Assembly: GCA_007120685.1 (NCBI GenBank)
Contig: SKNG01000119.1
Location: 1 to 6,969 of the forward strand
Reading direction: 5' to 3'
DNA from: Paracoccaceae bacterium
GTDB taxonomy: Bacteria > Pseudomonadota > Alphaproteobacteria > Rhodobacterales > Rhodobacteraceae
Length of the DNA stretch: 6,969 nucleotides
Below, piece after piece: positions 1 to 4,852 of the stretch. The stretch's first letter is position 1. Each line of letters begins with the position of its first letter. The notes beneath the pieces were generated by a model that did no database searches, was not told the origin of the DNA, and saw only the letters and a program-made list of their open reading frames with translations. The position numbers were made by a program, and so were the translations under genes.

Positions 1-143
1 AGCAGCAGCAGGAGGTGTTGCTGATCCCGGTGCTGTATTCGCTGTTCATCGTGCTGACCTCGACCGCGATCACGCTGTGGTATCGCCGCAACGCCACGCG
101 CGAGGCGCTGGCCCGCGACGCAGCAAAGATCCGCCCCGCCTGA
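1..143 (+). CDS. C-terminal fragment of a membrane protein (5' end outside window)
   Basis: Only the last 46 codons are present, read from position 3 to a TGA at 141-143. The peptide opens with a run of Gln residues and Glu. A hydrophobic stretch (roughly VLLIPVLYSLFIVL through ITLWY) long enough for one transmembrane helix follows. The tail begins with two Arg and is rich in Arg, Ala and Asp, ending RPA. By the positive-inside rule this suggests a last helix with a short cytoplasmic C-terminus, as in many permeases and transporters. The fragment is too short for me to name a family. Codon use matches the neighbouring genes. The next gene starts 129 bp downstream after a hairpin, so the two are probably not co-transcribed. 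Confidence 0.6.
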   Translation, partial: QQQEVLLIPVLYSLFIVLTSTAITLWYRRNATREALARDAAKIRPA

Positions 144-155
144 TCGGCCCGCCCA

Positions 156-184
156 GCCGCCGATGCCCAGGCAGGGTCGGCGGC
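156..184 (+). terminator. GC-rich hairpin after the upstream gene (probable terminator without T-tract)
   Basis: Twelve bases after the TGA at 143, perfect 8-nt arms GCCGCCGA (156-163) and TCGGCGGC (177-184) pair. The stem continues inside as CCC/GGG (166-168 with 174-176) after a two-base bulge, closing an AGGCA loop. No T run follows, so this is not a textbook intrinsic terminator. Strong hairpins just after a stop codon commonly mark 3' ends in high-G+C alphaproteobacteria. Confidence 0.45.
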
Positions 185-213
185 GGGGACGCGCGAGGGC
201 GCAGCAAACGCGC

Positions 214-242
214 TTGACCGATGCCACGGCAGGGCAGACACT
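214..242 (+). promoter_or_regulatory. Candidate sigma-70 promoter for the DUF2125 gene
   Basis: A TTGACC hexamer (214-219), five of six bases of TTGACA, lies 17 bp upstream of GACACT (237-242), which matches TATAAT at three positions. Alphaproteobacterial -10 elements are often this degenerate. Transcription would start near 249, giving a leader of about 24 nt that still includes the AAAGGGAG ribosome-binding site (258-265). Position and spacing are good, but the -10 match is weak. Confidence 0.35.
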
Positions 243-272
243 GGCCGCCGCCACGCCAAAGGGAGCAGGCCC

Positions 273-1805
273 ATGCGCGCACCCCACCATCACCAAGCCC
301 CTGCCCGCCCGCGCAACCGCGCGGCGCTGGCCTTGGCCCTGCTGGTACCCCTCGCCATGCCCCTGACCGGCGCTGCGGCCAGCACGCCGGCGAAATCCGC
401 CTGGGACGATCTGCGCCTGGCCGCCGAACTGGGCGGGCTGCAAATCACCGCGCGCAGCATCGAGATGGACGGCGCGGCGATGATCCTGCAATCGGTCACC
501 GTAACCCCCATCCACGGCCGCGCCGACAGCAGCTTCGCGCTGGCCGATCTGCGCATCGACCCGCAGGACGACGGGCGCGTGGCGCTGCGTCCGGCGGTCG
601 AGGGCATGCTGACCCTTGTCGGGCTGCACGGCCGGCAGCAGCAGTTCCGCACGCATCACGACGGGGCTTTCCTGCTGCTGCAGGACGGCACCGAAGACGC
701 GCGCGACATCACCCTCACCCTGGATTTCGGGGAACTGATCTTCGACCCCCTGCCCGGCAATGGCGCCGCCCCCGGCGATGGCACTGCCTTCGCCGCCACC
801 CTTGCCGGGGTTGCGGGCGACCTGAGCCTTACGCTGGCCGAAGAGATCAACGCCAGCGGCGCCCTGTCGGTCGATACACTGAGCTATTCGCTGCAGGAAG
901 AGACGCATTTTCCCTTCCGCCAGACGCAACAGACCGACGCCAGCGCCACCGGGTTGGAACTGACCTTCGACATGCAGCGGCTTGATTTTTTTGCGCAGGA
1001 ACCGCTGCCGTCGCTGTCAGAGATGATCGAGGGCGGCATGCGGGCGAGCCTGACCCTGCTGGCCGAGGCCTCGGCCAGTCGCTCGCTGCAGCAATCGCCG
1101 CTCTTCAACATGGCCCTCGATGCCACATCGGGGCCGTCCACGCTGACACTGGAGGCGCGTGACGGGCTGCTGGAAATGTATACTGACGGAGAGGACATGA
1201 CACTCAGCGGCAGCATCGCGGACATGCCGTTGAACATTTCCGGCGACAGCATCGCCATTTCACTGAGCATGCCCATCGTGCCCAGCGACACCCCGGGGCG
1301 GTTCGAAACCACCTTCTCGCTGGCCGGCATCGCCCTGACGCAGGACATGCTGGCGGCGCTCGACGCACCGTCTCTGATCGGCGAGACGGCCGAGTTCGAG
1401 ATCACCGCCTCCGCCGCCGCGCGCTGGCGTTATGACCCCACCGCCCCCGATGCCCCGATGCACGAGGAGCCGCTGGATCTGTCCGCCCTGGTCCTGGACC
1501 GGCTGATGCTGCGCCTTTCCCAGGCGCGGCTGGAGGGCGAGGGCCGGCTGGCCCTGGACCCCGAGATGCCCTTCCTGCCTGACGGCAACGCCAATGGCAC
1601 CGGCACCTTCATCTTCGAGCTGGAAGGCGGCGATGCCCTGCTGCAGATGCTGGCCGGTGACGGCACGCTGGCCGATGACCAGCTGTTCCTGGGGCGCATG
1701 ATGATGAACATGCTGGGGCGCAGCGTGGGGCCTGACAGGCTGCGTTCGGAAATAGAGGTGACGCCGGGCAACGTGCTGATCAACGGGCTGCCGGTGCCGT
1801 TCTGA
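273..1805 (+). CDS. DUF2125 domain-containing exported protein
   Basis: This 510-residue protein has no assigned biochemical function. I recognise it as the long Rhodobacteraceae form of DUF2125 from its overall pattern. A WxDL motif follows the signal sequence (W44-L47), alternating beta-rich stretches fill the middle, and the C-terminal block resembles relatives (GGDALLQML, residues 452-460; SEIEVTPGNVLINGLPV, residues 492-508). The N-terminus looks like a Sec signal peptide: basic/His-rich residues 1-16, hydrophobic 17-31, likely cleavage after the AAA at 34-36. A periplasmic or outer-envelope location is therefore inferred. I see no cysteine, lipobox or other membrane segment. The ATG at 273 is chosen because GGGAG (261-265) sits 7 nt upstream and the signal peptide starts there. 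The gene appears monocistronic and converges on the GntR gene. The family call is fairly firm; the role is unknown. Confidence 0.88.
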   Translation: MRAPHHHQAPARPRNRAALALALLVPLAMPLTGAAASTPAKSAWDDLRLAAELGGLQITARSIEMDGAAMILQSVTVTPIHGRADSSFALADLRIDPQDDGRVALRPAVEGMLTLVGLHGRQQQFRTHHDGAFLLLQDGTEDARDITLTLDFGELIFDPLPGNGAAPGDGTAFAATLAGVAGDLSLTLAEEINASGALSVDTLSYSLQEETHFPFRQTQQTDASATGLELTFDMQRLDFFAQEPLPSLSEMIEGGMRASLTLLAEASASRSLQQSPLFNMALDATSGPSTLTLEARDGLLEMYTDGEDMTLSGSIADMPLNISGDSIAISLSMPIVPSDTPGRFETTFSLAGIALTQDMLAALDAPSLIGETAEFEITASAAARWRYDPTAPDAPMHEEPLDLSALVLDRLMLRLSQARLEGEGRLALDPEMPFLPDGNANGTGTFIFELEGGDALLQMLAGDGTLADDQLFLGRMMMNMLGRSVGPDRLRSEIEVTPGNVLINGLPVPF

Positions 1806-1847
1806 TACGGTCTCCGCCCGATGGGCTGGGCGACCACGGGCACCGGT

Positions 1848-1875
1848 GCAAAAAACGGGCTTTGGAAAGCCCGTT
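1848..1875 (-). terminator. Intrinsic terminator of the GntR-type regulator gene
   Basis: Two perfect 10-nt arms, AACGGGCTTT (1854-1863) and AAAGCCCGTT (1866-1875), are separated by GG. On the plus strand the hairpin is preceded by a run of six A (1850-1855). Read on the minus strand this is a G/C-rich stem running into TTTTTT, the classic factor-independent terminator. It lies about 200 nt beyond the stop of the minus-strand regulator (2078). The hairpin is symmetric, so it may also slow plus-strand transcripts from the DUF2125 gene (stop at 1803-1805), but there is no T run on that side. Confidence 0.75.
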
Positions 1876-1878
1876 CGC

Positions 1879-1898
1879 ACGCGCCTTCGAAGGCGCGT
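1879..1898. repeat. Perfect 20-bp palindrome with TTCG-type tip
   Basis: ACGCGCCTTCGAAGGCGCGT reads the same on both strands and would fold with a TTCG tip or TTCGAA loop. It follows the terminator hairpin after three bases and lies between convergent genes. A T run is absent on both sides. It could be a second terminator element for plus-strand transcripts from the DUF2125 gene, or part of a dispersed repeat. Confidence 0.5.
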
Positions 1899-1938
1899 CA
1901 TCCCCGCGCGGGCCGAGGCAATCGGCTGGAAACAGCGC

Positions 1939-2023
1939 GGGCCAGACGAGCGCCAGACGGGCACCAGACGGGCGCCAGACAAGCGCCAGACGGGGGCAGA
2001 CGCGGACAGACGGGGGCGAACGG
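1939..2023. repeat. Degenerate 11-bp tandem repeat (about 8 units)
   Basis: Five 11-bp units run from 1939 to 1993: GGGCCAGACGA, GCGCCAGACGG, GCACCAGACGG, GCGCCAGACAA and GCGCCAGACGG. Three 10-bp units follow from 1994 to 2023: GGGCAGACGC, GGACAGACGG and GGGCGAACGG. The invariant core of the first seven units is CAGAC. The array lies in the convergent intergenic region, between the palindromes and the 3' end of the regulator gene, so it would be transcribed in the regulator's 3' untranslated region. Both strands are open in places, but no start or ribosome-binding site suggests it is translated. Confidence 0.8.
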
Positions 2024-2077
2024 ATAACGCGCCATGCCGCTGCCCGTGGCGGCTTGGTCACCCGCCCCGGGTTCCGG

Positions 2078-2749
2078 TCAGCCGCCCAGCGCCCGCCGGA
2101 CCCGTGACAGGCCCTGTTCGATATCTTCGGTCACGGCGCTGGCAAGGCCCTCATCGTCGCCGGCCCGCAATGCCGCGACGGCCTCTCGGTGCCGGTCCGG
2201 GCCAGAGGGGCCGCCGTTTTCCATCACCACCCGCAGCGAGGGGCCAAAGCGCAGCCACAGCGCCCCGGTCAGCGACAGCAGGATCGGCGCCCGAGCGGCA
2301 TCGTAAAGGGCGAAATGGAATTGCGCATTCCCGGACAGATATCCCTGCACATCGCCGCTTTCGATCGCCAGATCGACCGCGCTGTCGATATCTGCAAGGC
2401 GGGCCGCCAGCGCCGCCGCCTCGCCCGCCTCGGCCTGCGCCTGCCGCGCGGCCAGCCGGGCAAGCTGCGGCTCGATGGCCAGCCGGGCAAAGGCCAGCTC
2501 ATCCAGTTGCGCCAGCGTCAGTTCCGGCACCGACACCCGGCGGTTGTCATGCAGCGCCAGCGCCCCCTCGGCGGTCAGCCGGCGGATCGCCTCGCGCACC
2601 GGGGTCATGCCGACGTCCAGCGCGCCGGCAAGCCCCTGGATGGTGACCCGCTGCCCCGGCGCCAGCCCGCCATACAGCACCATGTCGCGCAGCCGGCGAT
2701 AAGTCGCCTCATGCTCCGGCATCTTGGCCGGCTGGGCCTTGCTGGGCAT
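2078..2749 (-). CDS. GntR family transcriptional regulator, FCD (FadR-type) subfamily
   Basis: This is a 223-residue DNA-binding regulator if started at the ATG at 2749. Residues about 13-72 form the GntR winged helix: ATYRRLRDMVLYGGLAPGQ, then VTIQGLAGALDV, TPVREAIRRL, EGAL and the wing NRRVSVPEL. Residues about 80-215 form the helical FCD effector domain, with NxxFH (N141, H145) and DRH (H187) at positions that normally bind metal. The last usual histidine appears to be Asp (D209), and the first Asp is Asn. The effector is probably a small carboxylate or sugar acid, as is usual for FCD proteins, but cannot be named. An in-frame TTG at 2782 would add 11 residues, and the ATG at 2722 would remove 9. 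A candidate promoter ends beside the TTG, which favours 2749. The gene is divergent from the ABC exporter, so autoregulation and control of that gene are plausible. Confidence 0.9.
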   Translation of the reverse strand: MPSKAQPAKMPEHEATYRRLRDMVLYGGLAPGQRVTIQGLAGALDVGMTPVREAIRRLTAEGALALHDNRRVSVPELTLAQLDELAFARLAIEPQLARLAARQAQAEAGEAAALAARLADIDSAVDLAIESGDVQGYLSGNAQFHFALYDAARAPILLSLTGALWLRFGPSLRVVMENGGPSGPDRHREAVAALRAGDDEGLASAVTEDIEQGLSRVRRALGG

Positions 2750-2791
2750 CGTCCCGGGCGCCTTCCGCAAGAAACTGATCAAATCACCCCG

Positions 2792-2820
2792 GTGTTAGCC
2801 GATCCTCTGCACGCTGGCCA
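2792..2820 (-). promoter_or_regulatory. Weak candidate promoter for the GntR gene
   Basis: On the minus strand TGGCCA (2820-2815), four of six matches to the -35 consensus, is followed after 17 bp by TAACAC (2797-2792), three of six to the -10. Transcription would begin near 2785. That leaves about 36 nt before the ATG at 2749 and would make the TTG at 2782 nearly leaderless. The matches are modest, and the assignment rests mainly on position. Confidence 0.25.
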
Positions 2821-2898
2821 GCACGCGCCTGCACTTGGGCACCCGCACCGTTTGCCCTGCCGGGTCATCGTGCCGCTATGCCGGATACCTGCGCGCGC

Positions 2899-2927
2899 TT
2901 GCCCCCTGCCGCCACCTCGCCTAAACC
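2899..2927 (+). promoter_or_regulatory. Candidate promoter for the ABC exporter gene
   Basis: TTGCCC (2899-2904) and TAAACC (2922-2927) are separated by 17 bp. TAAACC is one of the few A-rich patches in this part of the divergent intergenic region. The inferred start near 2934 gives a short leader that includes the AAAGG ribosome-binding site (2947-2951). A second TTGCCC at 2852-2857 has no convincing -10 partner. Confidence 0.35.
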
Positions 2928-2956
2928 CCGGTCAGGGAAGAACGGAAAAGGCAGCG

Positions 2957-4747
2957 ATGAGCGACACCCCCCAGCCGACAAGCGAGGAGCGGGCGACATC
3001 AAAACGTATCAGCGCGCTGAAGGGCCTCTGGCCGTTCATGGGGCGCTACCGGGGGCTGCTGGCGCTGGCGCTGGGTGCGCTGGTGGCGACGGCCGTGGTG
3101 TCGCTGGCGCTGCCGCTGGCCGTGCGCCGCGTGGTGGACGGGTTTCAGGACGGCGACCTGGCGCTCCTTAACCAGTATTTCCTGGCCGCGCTGATCATCG
3201 CGGGGCTGCTGGCACTGGGCACGGCCACGCGCTACTACCTGGTCACCCGGCTGGGCGAGCGGATGGTCGCCGATATCCGCCGCGCCCTGTTCGAGCGCGT
3301 CATCGGCCTGAGCCCCGCTTTCTATGAGCGCATCATGACCGGCGAGGTACTGTCGCGCCTGACCACCGACACCACGCTTATCCAGTCGATCATCGGCTCT
3401 TCGGTCTCCATCGCGCTGCGCAACGCGCTCTTGCTGGTGGGCGGGCTGATCATGCTGACGCTGACCTCGGCAAAGCTGACCGGGCTGGTGCTGCTGATCG
3501 TGCCGGGCATCATCGTGCCCATCGTGGTGCTGGGCCGGCGGCTGCGGCGGCTTAGCCGCGAGAATCAGGACTGGATCGCGGCTTCGTCCGGCAATGCGTC
3601 CGAGGCGCTGGGCGCGGTGCAGACGGTGCAGGCCTTCACCCATGAGACCGCCAGCATCACGCGCTTCAACCGCGTGACCGAACGCAGCTTCGATACCGCC
3701 CTGCGCCGGGTGGCCACGCGGGCGGTGATGACGGCCATCGTGATCTTTCTGGTCTTTGCCGGCATCGTCGGCGTGCTGTGGGTTGGCGCGCTGGATGTGC
3801 GCGAGGGCACCATGACCGTGGGCGAACTGGTGCAGTTCGTCATCTATTCGGTCATCGTCGCGGGCTCCGTCGGCGCGCTGAGCGAGACCTGGAGCGAATT
3901 GCAGCGCGCCGCCGGGGCTACCGAGCGGCTGGTGGAGCTTCTGTCAGCCACCGACAGCGTCAACGATCCCGCAACCCCGCTGGCCCTGCCAGAGCCGGTG
4001 AAAGGCGCGGTGGAGTTTGAAGGGGTGCGCTTCCACTACCCCTCGCGCCCCGGCCAGTCGGCGCTGGACGGGATCACGCTGCGGGTGCGGCCGGGTGAGA
4101 CGGTGGCGCTTGTCGGCCCCTCCGGCGCGGGCAAGACCACGATCATCCAGCTTCTGATGCGCTTCTTCGACCCGCAGGAAGGCCGCGTCACGCTGGACGG
4201 GCAGGACATCCGCCAGCTTGCCCGGCGCGATTTGCGCAGCGCCATGGCGCTGGTGCCGCAGGACCCGGTGATCTTTGCCACCACGGCGCGCGAGAACATC
4301 CGCTTCGGCCGCCCCGATACCAGCGATGCCGAAATCGAGGAGGCCGCCCGCGCCGCCGCCGCGCATGACTTCATCACCGCCCTGCCGCAGGGCTATGACA
4401 CCGAACTGGGCGAGCGCGGCGTGATGCTCTCTGGCGGGCAGAAGCAGCGCATCGCCATCGCCCGCGCCATCCTGCGCGATGCGCCGGTGCTGCTCTTGGA
4501 CGAGGCGACATCGGCGCTGGATGCGGAAAGTGAACGCGCGGTGCAGGCGGCGGTGGAACGGCTGGCGCGCGGGCGCACGACGCTGGTGGTGGCGCACCGG
4601 CTGGCGACCGTGCGACAGGCCGACCGGATCGTGGTGTTCGAGCAGGGCCGCATCGTGGCCGAGGGCACGCATGACGCGCTGATCGCCCAGGGCGGGCTTT
4701 ACGCAAGGCTGGCGCGGCTGCAGTTCACCGCCAGCGAGGCCGCCTGA
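2957..4747 (+). CDS. ABC exporter, fused transmembrane and ATP-binding domains (MsbA-related half-transporter)
   Basis: This 596-residue half-transporter should work as a homodimer in the inner membrane, using ATP to move a hydrophobic or amphipathic substrate outward. Six transmembrane helices lie at about 31-55, 71-95, 148-170, 174-193, 256-278 and 287-308. The nucleotide-binding domain starts near 350 with Walker A GPSGAGKTT (387-395), Q-loop Q435, signature LSGGQ (491-495), Walker B VLLLDE (511-516, catalytic E516), D-loop SALD (519-522) and switch H547. All key residues are intact. Length and order fit the MsbA-related family TIGR02204, which is related to lipid A exporters and P-glycoproteins. 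The substrate cannot be told from sequence. The start at 2957 has AAAGG five bases upstream. The reading frame stays open further upstream, but only antisense to the regulator. A divergent GntR gene is the likeliest local regulator. Confidence 0.93.
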   Translation: MSDTPQPTSEERATSKRISALKGLWPFMGRYRGLLALALGALVATAVVSLALPLAVRRVVDGFQDGDLALLNQYFLAALIIAGLLALGTATRYYLVTRLGERMVADIRRALFERVIGLSPAFYERIMTGEVLSRLTTDTTLIQSIIGSSVSIALRNALLLVGGLIMLTLTSAKLTGLVLLIVPGIIVPIVVLGRRLRRLSRENQDWIAASSGNASEALGAVQTVQAFTHETASITRFNRVTERSFDTALRRVATRAVMTAIVIFLVFAGIVGVLWVGALDVREGTMTVGELVQFVIYSVIVAGSVGALSETWSELQRAAGATERLVELLSATDSVNDPATPLALPEPVKGAVEFEGVRFHYPSRPGQSALDGITLRVRPGETVALVGPSGAGKTTIIQLLMRFFDPQEGRVTLDGQDIRQLARRDLRSAMALVPQDPVIFATTARENIRFGRPDTSDAEIEEAARAAAAHDFITALPQGYDTELGERGVMLSGGQKQRIAIARAILRDAPVLLLDEATSALDAESERAVQAAVERLARGRTTLVVAHRLATVRQADRIVVFEQGRIVAEGTHDALIAQGGLYARLARLQFTASEAA

Positions 4748-4755
4748 GCCAGCGC

Positions 4756-4771
4756 CACCAACGCCTTGGTG
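4756..4771 (+). terminator. Small hairpin after the ABC exporter gene
   Basis: CACCAA (4756-4761) and TTGGTG (4766-4771) form a perfect 6-bp stem with a CGCC loop, starting 8 bases after the stop codon. It has no T run and only moderate stability, so it may be a weak terminator or an RNA 3'-end stabiliser. Read-through into the acyl-CoA synthetase gene is possible. Confidence 0.3.
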
Positions 4772-4781
4772 ACAGGGCCTG

Positions 4782-4801
4782 TTGTTGCAGGACCGCAACA
4801 A
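4782..4801. promoter_or_regulatory. Perfect dyad upstream of the acyl-CoA synthetase gene (candidate operator)
   Basis: TTGTTGC (4782-4788) and GCAACAA (4795-4801) are perfect 7-nt inverted arms around a 6-bp spacer, AGGACC. The dyad ends 51 bp before the ATG at 4853 and is A/T-rich compared with its surroundings. The size and spacing suit a dimeric repressor or activator. An RNA hairpin is the alternative. I find no clear -10/-35 pair next to it, so its position relative to a promoter is unknown. Confidence 0.4.
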
Positions 4802-4852
4802 AACCGTCATCCTGCCCCCTGGAGGAAGCACAAACCCCGGGGGGAGCCGCCG

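Noticed and set aside
221..985. 254-codon plus-strand open frame overlapping the DUF2125 gene
   Set aside because: It is Arg/Ala/Pro-rich with no domain pattern, and the overlapping frame has a signal peptide, ribosome-binding site and family match.
1939..2023. CRISPR-like array
   Set aside because: The units are 10-11 bp and directly adjacent without spacers, and no cas genes are present.
2189..2956. Open frame extending the ABC exporter upstream by about 256 codons
   Set aside because: It runs antisense to the GntR gene, has low-complexity Arg/Gln/Pro-rich content and no family features. The AAAGG site and MSDT start at 2957 fit the exporter family's length.
4783..4800. TGT-N12-ACA match to the PpsR/CrtJ photosynthesis repressor site
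   Set aside because: The match is only to the six outer bases. The flanking C/G of the usual consensus is missing and there are no photosynthesis genes here, so chance is the simpler reading.
4766..4852. Extended N-terminus of the acyl-CoA synthetase
   Set aside because: It would translate through the leader dyad and lacks a ribosome-binding site, whereas GGGGAG lies 6 nt before the ATG at 4853.
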